Shown here: piece after piece, positions 12,690 to 22,017 of the stretch | How positions within the stretch are numbered: the first letter of the stretch is position 1 | Layout: each line of letters starts with the position of its first letter | Source of the DNA: Cyanophora paradoxa | Lineage: Eukaryota; Glaucocystophyceae; Cyanophorales; Cyanophoraceae | NCBI GenBank assembly: GCA_004431415.1 | Contig: QPMI01000611.1 | Location: forward strand, 1-34,706 | Direction: 5' to 3' | DNA: 34,706 bases | The notes under the pieces: model-generated | Told to the model about the DNA's origin: nothing | The model's database searches: none | Seen by the model: the letters and a program-made list of their open reading frames with translations, nothing else | Program-made: the position numbers and the translations under genes

Positions 12690-13305
12690 CTGAACTATAT
12701 TTGAGGATGTGAGTGGAGATATTTGGGTATTGACTGTAGCCGTATCAGCCTTGGGAGCTAACCAGCCCTGAACTGTGTTGGAAGAGGTCAGCAGGGCTAC
12801 TTGGGAATTAACAAAGGCAGTCTCAGCCTTTGGGCTAACCAAGCTTGAACTGTGTTGGAGGATGTCAGCAGGGCTATTTGGGAATTTACAGCTGCTGTAT
12901 CAGCCTTGGGGATTAACCAGCCCTGAACTGTGTTGGAAGACGTCAGCAGGGCTATTTGGGAATTTACGGTTTCTGTATCAGCCTTGGGGATTAACCAGCC
13001 CTGAACTGTATTGGAAGATGTCAGCAGGGCTATTCGGGAATTTACGGTTTCTGTATCAGCCTTGGGAGCTAACCACTCTTGAACTAAATTGGAAGATGTC
13101 AATGGGGCTATCCATTCCTGAACCACATTGGAAGCAGTCAATGGGGCTATCCACTCTTGAGCTACATTAGAAGAAGTCAACGGGGCTATCCATTCCTGTA
13201 CCACATTAGATGAGGTGAGTGGGGCTATCCATTCCTGAACTACATTGGAAGCAGTCAGTGGAGCTACCCATTCGTGAACTACATTGGAAGTGGTTAAAGG
13301 TTCTA
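12690..13305 (-). repeat. 39-bp and 78-bp coding tandem repeats in the fibre
   Basis: The upstream part (about 13305-13060) has six units of 13 residues of the type APLTSSNVVQEWI. The downstream part (about 13060-12690) has about four units of 26 residues that combine the same 13-mer with a second one of the type PKADTETVNSQIA. The shared LTSSN core shows that the 26-mer grew from the 13-mer. DNA identity between units is high, so expansion is recent. These segments probably form a repetitive trimeric stalk. Confidence 0.85.
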
Positions 13306-16218
13306 TATTGGTATTGATACTGTCTATGCTTTCTTGTATCTGTGTAATCTGGGCATTGATGGCAGTTATTTCTGCCTCTTGAAGACTTGAGCTTGTTTGG
13401 AAATCTTTGATAATAAAACCACCTCCTGGTGCTGGTGCTGTATATTGGAGGTTGTTAGCTATAAGACTTCCTGTTACTCGAAGGCTGTTTGTTTGGAGAA
13501 GAAGTTTGTTAGGGTCACTGGCGAAAGGATTGTCCAATGGCTCAGGATAGCCGTATTTTTGGAGGAGATAACTTCGTATGTTGTCCTTCACGATTTCTGT
13601 TGTTGGTTTAATAATCACTATTAGCTCTGCTAAATCTTGTTTGGAGGTTGAAGAGCCAATACGACTTTCAGTAACAAGGTTATTGGGGAACATGTTTGTA
13701 ACATTTCAACACTTCTATTGCTACCATTGATCCCAAATGTAACAGTGGAAGGAGAGACTGTTACTTCGTAGAGTGTCCATGTCGTCATTTCGGAGTATGT
13801 AATTTCTGCTTTTGCGTTACTTGGTGAAGTGCTTTCACCTAATCCTGCTGCTCCAACCCCATTAGAAACCTGAATATAACAAGTCGCACCATTGTTCCAT
13901 TTATTGATGCTCCAATTTGTGGTTCCATAACTCAAAGATAAAACGTTCTCTACATTTGGAGGTGCTGTATCTGTGAATTTCGCGACGAAAAACACAGTTA
14001 AATGTTGCTGTGAAGTTTGGCTCATGAAAAGTTCACACTCAGCCCCCACGTATTATAGGCTGAAAAGTTGAAGTTAATTGTAGGATACGAATTAAAATAA
14101 GGTTTGTTGTTAGGACCTCCATTATTCTTAATTTGTGTCGAGTTCCCAGCAACATTACCAAACCCAAGAAGAAAATTCGGTGTCTCAGGGTTATTATCAA
14201 ACCAAACGTCTCCTGCTCCGTTTCCAAGTCCACTCACTATCGTTCCATCTTTCATATTGTCCCTTGCTCTGACCCAAACGAAAACATTAAGAACAGAAAG
14301 GACATTAAACGTCGAAACATCCAAATAATCCAATTTGAAAGTGTTCTCATATATTTTGAGTTTGCTGTCAGTGTTTCCTTGATTGCTCACGTTAAGATTT
14401 CCTGTGATTGTTCCACCTGTTAATGGTAAGTAGTTATCTAACAACGCTTCTGAATCTGCTATCCAACCCCTCACAACATTTGAAGTGGTGTATTCATTTA
14501 ACCATCCTCTTACAACATTCGAGGTTGTGCGATCTGTCAATAATGCTACTACACCATTGGTGGTTGCTAAGTTCATCCCTGTTACTTGTAGTTCCTGAGT
14601 CTTGATGAGTAGTTTATTATCATCTCTTGGTATTGGGTTTGAAGGGTCTTCCACAAATCCGTAGAATTGATGAAGATACCATCGTAAATTATATAGCTCA
14701 GCAGCTGTTAAGGCTCTTGTGAAACAATAGAATTCGCACAGGTCAAATTTTGAGTATTGACTTCCCAAATATACATACTTTACATCATTTCGGGGCAGAT
14801 GAGAACCATTTGTAATCGAAAAGGTCTGTCTCTCTTTCGCATTAACACCCACTTTTACGAATGTGCTTGTGATTGTGATGTCATAGATTGTCCAAGAATC
14901 TACTTCGTCAATTGTGAGTGGAACCCTGAAAGTAGATTGGTCTAATTTGCTGATGTTCAAAACGAAACCATCACCCCATTGACCTTTGGAAATACTCCAA
15001 ATTTGCCCATTACTACCAAGTGTAGAAGACCCATCAAACTGTAAAATAGGTTCAAGCGGTTCAGCGCTTCTTAACTTAATCACAAATGCGACAGTTATCC
15101 TCCACTGAAATCGATGGTTTCATAGCCTGCTGAATTTGTAGAAGTGAAGGAATAACGGAAAGTAGAGAAGCTATTTGTGTCTGCTACATCATAGAAGGGT
15201 TTGTTATTAGGACCTCCTGAACTCTTGAATACTACACTTCCTGACTGTATCAGTTTTTGAATAACATTAGCATTTGCTTTATTAACAAGCTCATAGACCA
15301 GTACATTATTTTCCCAAGCATCATCCAAACTCGCATTAAATCTTAGAAGGCAATGAGACAAACCCCAACATCGAAATTTAAGAAGTTTAAAGGTGCTCTT
15401 GAAATCTCATTGTTCCCTATAACAATCTTATCCTTTACCTCCAATTCTCTATTGACTGTAAGATCACCTGTAATGGTGCCACCTGTCAGTGGTAAATATT
15501 TAGCGAGTTCAGCATCAAGCTCAGTCTCTGTAACATAGGGTATTAATGCTGCTGCCAGTGTTGTGGCATATTCAGTTTCTGTTACATAATCATTGAGTAT
15601 AGTTGAGAGTTCTGTTCCATCTATGTAGTTCTTATTTTCTAAATAATCCTCTGTGACAATTCTCGATATAGTTTCGTTGTGTATGTTTTTTGCTGCTGCT
15701 CTCTGATTTATTTCTAAAACACCTTGCTTATCAACATCATTATAGTTCGTTTTCTTCCACCCTATCTCACATTGCTTGTAATCGTCTCGATCTCCAACTA
15801 AATCATCAGGTAAGAGCCGTTCTCGGCTAAATATTAGCTTTGGTCTTGATCCATCAAAAGCGCTAACATCAGTCACATTAATCTGAAGAGTCGCATCTTT
15901 GTCTACATAATTAATTGGATTGGCTGGAAGAGATGGTATAGGTGGTAATGTTGCTGTCATTGGGATGTCGTCAGGGTAGTAACTTGTTAAATAGATACCT
16001 GGTTTGGTGTCTTTTATTTCAACACCTCCACCAGCTGCCACTAAATTAACTCTTGTAGGTGGTCTAATATAGAGTTCGCCTTCCATTGTGGTTCCAGCAT
16101 TAATTCCGTGGCGATTGACATAATATGTATCTAATAGTAATCGTTCTTCTGTGTCTATATTTTTATACAGACTCACACCATGTAGCCCATCATTCACAGC
16201 ATTACCTGCTGATGCGAA

Positions 16219-16476
16219 AGTAGGTTGCTGGTCGATTTCATCCCAATCGTGTCTGTGGTCTTCTGGTGGGAACAATTCTGGTACATCAATTTCGTCCCAA
16301 GTGTGTCTATGGTCTGCTGGTGGAAATTCTTCTGGTATTCCATCGATTTCTCCCCAATCATGCCTATGATCCACAGGTGGAAATCTATCAGGTTTATTCT
16401 CGATTTCGTCCCAATCATGGCCATGGGGATCAGGTGGATATGTTTGTGGTTTATTTCGAATGTCCTCCCAATCCAC
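16219..16476 (-). repeat. WDEI-xx-P-FPP-xHRHDW repeats in the fibre protein
   Basis: Five near-tandem repeats of about 17 residues follow the pattern (W)(D/G/E)(E/D)I, a short acidic linker, (F/Y)PP, then HxHDW. The motif matches the Trp-x-x-Ile/Pro-Pro/His-Thr-His repeats known from tail fibres of tailed bacteriophages. Paired HxH motifs in such fibres often bind metal along a trimer axis; that is family knowledge, not visible here. Confidence 0.8.
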
Positions 16477-17597
16477 TATGAAATCGAATAGATCAGGTGC
16501 GAAACCATCAGGTAAAAGCTGCTCATCAAAAGGCTCGTAGCGATCATAAGTTACAAGATTTGGGTCGAAACCATCTGGTAAGACATTATCCTCTTCAAAT
16601 CGCCTATCTTCAAGAGGTATAACATTTACATCTGGTGATAAAAGCTCCTCAGCTGGTTGTTTGTAATCTGTAAATACTGGTTTGTTTCTGACTTTTCCCA
16701 GCTAACTATGTGCTGCCCAAAGGCTACATTTTCCTCTGCTGTGTATTCCCTCCCTGGTTGCTTCTTTGGTGTAAGGTCAGGTGGATCCCACGGAAGCGGA
16801 AAGGGGACAGGAACAGGACCGTAATGCTCAAAGATTTCCCTTATAGTTTTCTCACTGACAAGCTTCTCACCATTGGCATACACATTGCTTCCATGGATAT
16901 TTCGCCACTGCCTCGTCCTGATTCCAAGGTCTTTTGTGTTTGTGACCAAAGGTAAAAGGTGCCTATCCATTTCGACAAGATCAGGATGTAAATGGATTGC
17001 TACTGGTTGAGTGGGGCTGCTGTTGATGGTAATTGATGGCTTTTTCTGGTGGACATCATTTGGAGTAAAAAACCCAAACGGCTCATTCCTCGCAAAGTCA
17101 TATGTAATATCCTTGGGGTATACATCATTAGTTGAACAGACTTGATTTGTGTTCTGGAAATGGCCCACTTGTAATACTTGGGGAACCTCTGTTTTTGTGG
17201 TGCTGCCCTCATTATAAATTCTCAAACCTGTGTTCTGTTTGCCCTGCTCATCTTGTACATTGAAAATCAAACGGCCACTATCACACCTTGATGGTATGTC
17301 TGGATGGGTTCCACTTGGTTTGAGTTTTCTCGGTCTCCTTCTGGTTGCCTTGATCTCTGCTACTTGATTGGCTTTCACATTGCCCAAACTAAAAGCTATA
17401 CTGACATCCTCCTTGTCTGGATCGGTCTGATTTAAGGACAGGGCATGCTCCCTTGATTGAGTCTTTGAAGAACCGTCAGAGCTGTGGTCGATTGATATTG
17501 AACCTTTAACTTTTATATTATCAAAGTTCACATGCTTTGTGCTGCTGGAATTACCATCTTGAATTGTTTCCAGATTAGGGGGGTAATTAAAGCTCAT

Positions 17598-17706
17598 GGC
17601 TTTTACTATATGGATTTATAAAATTCCATATAAGTATTAGATGCCTCTCCACCTTTCAAGCAGACTACTTAAAGAAAAACTCTATAAGGAGGAGTAACGG
17701 AGCAGA
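17598..17706. promoter_or_regulatory. Divergent intergenic region with inverted repeat and TATA-like boxes
   Basis: This 109-base AT-rich gap lies between the divergent fibre (minus) and HNH (plus) genes. An 8-bp inverted repeat, TATATGGA (17607-17614) and TCCATATA (17625-17632), surrounds the TATA-like TTTATAAAAT. TCTATAAG at 17681-17688 lies 26 bases upstream of the HNH start and recurs elsewhere in the element. A promoter function is inferred from position only. Confidence 0.45.
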
Positions 17707-18417
17707 ATGTGGCTTTATAGTAATAACATCGCAAAGTATGGTGGAACTGTCTATCTCTCAAATAAAACAGATTGTAAAAAGAAGTGGTTGATGAAGTATT
17801 TTGACAAAATTGGTAATAGAAAAGAAAAGAGATTTGATACAAAAGAAGATGCTGAAAGTGCTTTGAAAGAAGTATGTATTTCCTTGGGAAAAGTCTTTAA
17901 CAAATATCGATATGTTGATGATAAAACGATTGAGTTCACTACTCAGAATGATGTACTTGGTTTAATTGATGTGGAAGACTTTGAGATTCTTGATTCTCAT
18001 ATTTGGACTTCTCATGATGGATACGTATTTTCAAACACGAATGAGTTTCGACGCATGCATAGAGCTGTGATGAAATATAAAGGGAAAAGCAAAAAAGAAT
18101 GTATTGACCACATCAATCAGATCAGATCAGATAATAGAAAAGCAAATCTTAGAATTGTGTCTCAAAGGGTCAATTCAATAAACAGAAAAGTAGTTCATGA
18201 ATCTTCAAATATCTGTAAATGCTATGATACAAGGTGGAATGTCTGGTATATTTATGCAACTGTTGTAGTCAGAGATACAAAAGGAGATTTAAAAAAGAAA
18301 CATAAGCGATTTACTCTGAAAAAATATAGTGAGGAAGAAGCTTTTGCAAAAGCAAAAGAATTTCGTGCTGAGTGGCTGAAATTAGATCCGGATTACGTTA
18401 TTGGTATGAATTCTTAA
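17707..18417 (+). CDS. HNH endonuclease, free-standing homing-type
   Basis: An intact 236-residue protein from the ATG at 17707. Residues about 117-160 form an HNH_3-type core: MHRAV (His118), IDHIN (133-137, His135) and SDNRKANLRIVS with the conserved Asn residues. Flanking segments (about 25-57 and 165-225) contain KKKWLMKYFDK... and RWNVWYIYATVVV..., which resemble AP2-like DNA-binding domains often joined to this nuclease type. The expected activity is a site-specific DNA break near its own locus, favouring spread between related viruses. It sits between the fibre and the patatin gene with its own upstream gap, which fits a stand-alone mobile nuclease gene. It is one of the few long frames here without a break. 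Confidence 0.88.
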   Translation: MWLYSNNIAKYGGTVYLSNKTDCKKKWLMKYFDKIGNRKEKRFDTKEDAESALKEVCISLGKVFNKYRYVDDKTIEFTTQNDVLGLIDVEDFEILDSHIWTSHDGYVFSNTNEFRRMHRAVMKYKGKSKKECIDHINQIRSDNRKANLRIVSQRVNSINRKVVHESSNICKCYDTRWNVWYIYATVVVRDTKGDLKKKHKRFTLKKYSEEEAFAKAKEFRAEWLKLDPDYVIGMNS

Positions 18418-18446
18418 AATCTCTTACATTTGTAAAGCATCCATCC

Positions 18447-19999
18447 ATGCCCTTACGTGTAATTTTATCTTTGTCAGGAGGCGGAGCAAGGGGCATTATC
18501 ATTACCAGACTGCTCAAAGAAATCGAAAATCGAACTGGCAGGCGAATTATCGACCTTGTGGATCTTGTGAGTGGAACTTCCACAGGTGGGATCATTGCCA
18601 TTGGATTAAACATCAGGCATCCAGATAGGCCAGGTGAACCCAAACTCACAGCCAATGATTTACATAATATATACCTCACTCAGCTGCCCTTGATTTTCGC
18701 AAATCCTCGAAATATAATCGAAAATGCCCTTTTTAACACCAAGTATGATGTGGCTCCTTTAGAAAGCGCAATCAATTCTGTTACTGGCGAATCCCTCATT
18801 CAAGATTCCTTGAAGGACATTGTTATTACTTCGTTTGATACTCAGTACATGAAACCTATATTCATCACAAACGATAACAACTACAACTTTCTGCCCTGTA
18901 AAATAGCAGCAAGGGCTACCTCTGCTGCTCCCACCTACTTTTCACCTGTGAGTATAGTTGACTTCAATCATGGGATAACTGCTTGCCTTATTGATGGTGC
19001 TATCTCAGGAAACAATAACCCAGCGTGTGTGGCTATAGCCATGCGAGGAAGATTTACAGTGATGATGATGACATTATAGTTATAAGCATCTCTTGTGGTG
19101 AGGTAGACCCATATTTAGAGTCTGATTATTTCGGCTATGCTTATGAGACTGTGAACAGTTGGGGCATTCTCTCATGGATTGCCTCAACAGATGGAAGCCC
19201 ATTGATTAACATGCTCATGGCAGCAAGTGAGCTGTCGGCTCTTGACAAGATGGAGGAGTTGCTACCTTATAACTACGATCAGGATTATGGAAGGTACTAT
19301 AGGCTATCTGTTCCTCTTCCAAATCACATAGTCAGGTCCCTTGATGATACCTCTAAAATCCCTGACATGCTTTCGTTCACCGAGACATACATAGCAGCAA
19401 ACAACAGCATGATTAATAAGCTTTGCGATTTGCTGGTAGCAAACTATGAATTAAAGAACCCATCAAAAGCATACATCTCTTCCACTCTCACCCTGTCACC
19501 ACCTTTGGATGCTAATTGGTACAAACTTGCTGATGATGCCTTTACTGCCTCCTCCTCTGTGATAGGTAAAGAGCCCACATGGCTCGACCTTCATCATTTG
19601 GCTGGGAAGCTGGGGCATTTGCTCCAGAGCAGATATGGGAGACCCCCACTGAGTACCTTCAAGTTGCTTTCCCATACACTTTTGAACTCTCTTCAGTGGT
19701 TGCCTATGGGTCAGGGACACCAATGCTTTTATAAAGACTTTCAGTGTGGCTACATCAACTAATGGGTCAACTGGTCTTTTATTCGAGCAGAAGGGCAGAA
19801 CAAAACATTTGTTTGTGAGAATATAAACAATGCTAATAATTCCGGCGATATAGCTTTATTAAATGGTTACCCTCTCACCATCAAGGATGCTTTCTACGTA
19901 GGGTTCTCTTTGAGAATCAAGTATGTTCGCATTTATCCCCTTGTCTATGTGAATGCTCCCACAATGAGAGTCGATTTTACAGGTGCGTTTATTCGATAA
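18447..19999 (+). CDS. Patatin-like phospholipase with C-terminal discoidin-like domain, frame-broken
   Basis: The ATG at 18447 gives MPLRVILSLSGGGARG, the patatin oxyanion loop (Gly11-Gly16). The nucleophile elbow GTSTG (Ser45) and the catalytic Asp in LIDGA (Asp183) follow, the latter with the typical NNNPA next to it. These are the Ser-Asp dyad motifs of patatin lipid acyl hydrolases. A frame change near 19045 leads into the rest of the patatin domain (ISISCGEVDPYL, then YYRLSVPLP). After about residue 340, further frame changes near 19580 and 19740 reveal a segment with TASSS, PTW, EYLQVAFPYTFELSSVVAYG and a final IKYVRIYPLVYVNAPTMRVDF. This is the pattern of an F5/8 type C (discoidin) domain, which binds glycans or lipids. 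Such a fusion could act on host membranes during entry or exit (inference). The last 11 bases overlap the convergent minor-capsid gene. Confidence 0.85.
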
Positions 20000-20924
20000 A
20001 CTCGAGCTGAAAAGAATTGTCAATTCCGTTCATGTCAATGATTTCCCCAAAGTAGTCTCTAAACTCAACTGTTAATTCCCTTACCACCAGATGTCGGTCG
20101 TTAATTCGAATAAATTCCCCATGCTCACCATTATAGTAAACATAGCCTCCTATATCCTTGCTTAATTGGAGTCTCAGTATGGCGCCTTGGTTTTGTGGCT
20201 GTGATTTTGGGACTATATTATGTCTGCTGGCAAAGGGAGCAAGTTCTTTGACATGTAAATAAAGGTACTGCTCAGCGTTCATGTCTGCCATCTTATTGCT
20301 GTAATAAACATATCTAAGAGGTGTGGATGAAAGTCTGGATCCCGAAAAGGTAGTTCCCCACAAGGGGTGATTGAGTGTGATAGGTTTGCCATCATACTTT
20401 AGAAAATTCTCAGGGCGATATGGAGATTGAGAGGGCGAATTGTCATCCATAAATGAAGACTGGAACTCAGTTGAGCTTAAACCCAAAAGCTTACCAATGC
20501 GCTTATTGCTTGCTCTTATACGGAAAAATCTGTTACTGTAGAACTCCACTTTATAAGTGGTTGGATTGTAGTATAATTTGAATTCGAAAGCAACTGTTTT
20601 TCCTGCTATAGTTTCCTCATAGAACACATAGTTCAATCCATAGTTGTATGGTTGGGTGACCCCAAAATGTCCCTGATTGATATAACCGGTTGGCAGGGGG
20701 GAGATGTTGTAAGTTACTGTTTCAGTGACAGAACTATCCTGATAGGTGAATTCCACTATTAAATGATCTGTTCCCACACTATTGTAAATGCTGTTTGGAA
20801 TTTCTGCGTAAATAACCCTACACTCTCGAGGTCTCTCTACTGGTGTTGTGAGGGCAACCCTGTAAGAGTTTTCGGTTTCACCTTGGCTGCGATCCCTGCT
20901 ATCAACATTGACAAGCCGGTTCAT
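19989..20924 (-). CDS. Minor capsid / penton-like protein 1
   Basis: An intact 311-residue frame starting at the ATG at 20922-20924. The N-terminus (LVNVDSRDRSQGETENSYRV, then ECRVIYAEIPNSIYNSV) is the pattern seen in penton or minor-capsid candidates of large and Polinton-like DNA viruses. Such proteins start with a short sequence that folds into a jelly-roll strand and then carry an 'AEIPNSxYN' element. It resembles its divergent neighbour (20933-21970): AEIPNSIYNSV matches SAEFYNSIPMV, KLLGLSS matches RLLGLDPG, and YLHVKELAP matches FVRVKELGD. It probably forms a single-jelly-roll vertex protein. The assignment rests on context and weak sequence pattern only. Confidence 0.68.
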   Translation of the reverse strand: MNRLVNVDSRDRSQGETENSYRVALTTPVERPRECRVIYAEIPNSIYNSVGTDHLIVEFTYQDSSVTETVTYNISPLPTGYINQGHFGVTQPYNYGLNYVFYEETIAGKTVAFEFKLYYNPTTYKVEFYSNRFFRIRASNKRIGKLLGLSSTEFQSSFMDDNSPSQSPYRPENFLKYDGKPITLNHPLWGTTFSGSRLSSTPLRYVYYSNKMADMNAEQYLYLHVKELAPFASRHNIVPKSQPQNQGAILRLQLSKDIGGYVYYNGEHGEFIRINDRHLVVRELTVEFRDYFGEIIDMNGIDNSFQLEFIE

Positions 20925-20932
20925 TTTAATAT

Positions 20933-21970
20933 ATGAATATAGATAAAAGGATAATGCCCGTGGATTACATTGAGGTGAGTTCTTTTAATACAATCTCTGG
21001 TGACGGTCCTACTTCAAGCTTTGTAGCTCGGCTTCCAAACATATATGAGAATGTGAGGGCTGTCAGGCTGGTCTCGGCCGAATTTTATAATAGTATCCCT
21101 ATGGTGAGTGGTGAAACGCAACCAGGGGATATTACAATTGATAATTCATTCAGCATTTTTTGGAGTGAAGAATTCGATGGTGCTGGCATTGATGGCATTC
21201 CAACTACTCGACCAGCGGCCGGCTTTGAACCTTGGAAGCAATTAATTATAAGCCGCAAAAAACCCATTCAAAGCCACCAGCAATTGGTAAATGTAATTAA
21301 TGCGAAATTCGATGATAGAGAGCCGGAACCATCTATTCGCTGTAAATGGGATGAGTCACTAAAACGGATTATATTCCACTCAGAGAAACCTTTCTATTTA
21401 GCCTTCTCTAACGCTGGAAATCCAAACCAGAAAACGATCCAAAAGTTACTGAGTGCTGCCCGATTGCTTGGTCTTGATCCCGGAAGATATGGAAATTCCC
21501 CAATTCAATCACAGGTTTATAATGCTCTTACTGATGGCATCTTTACTGGTGAACGGGTGAATGGTATTATATCTTCGTTTGAGCCTGAAAAGACAAGGGA
21601 CAGTGTTTTATTTGTCAGAGTAAAAGAGTTGGGTGATCTGGTTCAGTGTGGGGATGGTCTCCTGACTGGTTACTTCCACAAAATCGTGGTTCCTGACAAG
21701 GACTATGGTGAGCATGTGGTTTACAATTCGACAGAATCCCACCCACTTTACAAGTACTATAACAAAAAAATGGGTTTGTCTACATTCTCTGTGGATATAG
21801 TAAATGCTATAAACGAACCAATCGATTTTGAGGGTCAACCTGTCCACCTCACATTTGAAATTCGATATGGGGAGGAGCCAGCAGGCGACCCTGTCTATGA
21901 ATACTTTAAGATGCGGATGTCACAAAGTCATCAACATATCCAATCATTGCGAGTTTTGGGTAAACACTAG
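20933..21970 (+). CDS. Minor capsid / penton-like protein 2
   Basis: An intact 345-residue frame from the ATG at 20933; the in-frame ATG at 20954 (MPVDYIEV) is an alternative start. It shares weak but ordered similarity with the divergent 311-residue protein, including AVRLVSAEFYNSIP, LLGLDPG, VRVKELGD and a terminal (V)HLTFEIRYGEE strand. It is followed 47 bases later by the major capsid gene, so it heads the plus-strand morphogenesis block. A single-jelly-roll capsid vertex or cement role is likely from context. The two start codons of the pair are only eight bases apart, so promoter elements must lie inside the opposing coding regions. Confidence 0.68.
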   Translation: MNIDKRIMPVDYIEVSSFNTISGDGPTSSFVARLPNIYENVRAVRLVSAEFYNSIPMVSGETQPGDITIDNSFSIFWSEEFDGAGIDGIPTTRPAAGFEPWKQLIISRKKPIQSHQQLVNVINAKFDDREPEPSIRCKWDESLKRIIFHSEKPFYLAFSNAGNPNQKTIQKLLSAARLLGLDPGRYGNSPIQSQVYNALTDGIFTGERVNGIISSFEPEKTRDSVLFVRVKELGDLVQCGDGLLTGYFHKIVVPDKDYGEHVVYNSTESHPLYKYYNKKMGLSTFSVDIVNAINEPIDFEGQPVHLTFEIRYGEEPAGDPVYEYFKMRMSQSHQHIQSLRVLGKH

Positions 21971-22017
21971 GTTCATTCGTAATTTTTTTATGTTACAGTA
22001 TAATAAAAGAGAAAATC

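Larger units (their letters stand above)
10290..17597 (-). pseudogene. Giant modular fibre protein, phage-tail-fibre-like with LamG lectin modules
   Basis: The start is the ATG at 17595-17597 and the stop is at 10290-10292, a reading region of about 2,430 codons. The N-terminal third (17597 to about 16620) contains NTKDLGIRTRQWRNIHGSNV and VYANGEKLVSEKT, the wording of phage tail-fibre modules. Next come five WDEI/HxHDW repeats (16219-16476). Four copies of a YLPxTGGTITxxL motif follow (near 15480, 14430, 12650 and 11570). Four LamG/concanavalin-A-like modules lie at about 15400-14680, 14330-13545, 12535-11820 and 11420-10735; several end in IAEVVIFNRALSPTEKSFMR-type helices. Short TSNVVQEW repeats fill 12690-13305. 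The role is probably host-surface glycan binding on the virion. About 11 single-base frame changes interrupt it (near 16685, 15350, 15090, 14035, 13660, 12820, 11970, 11742, 10950 and twice between 10540 and 10450), but each side continues the same module. It could be two or more genes. Confidence 0.8.

Noticed and set aside
14104-14423. Plus-strand ORFs opposite the fibre gene
   Set aside because: They are antisense shadows of the strongly supported fibre modules.
10290-17597. Frame changes in the fibre explained as introns
   Set aside because: Adjacent frames abut or overlap by a few bases and the protein modules continue without a gap, so no sequence is left to splice out.
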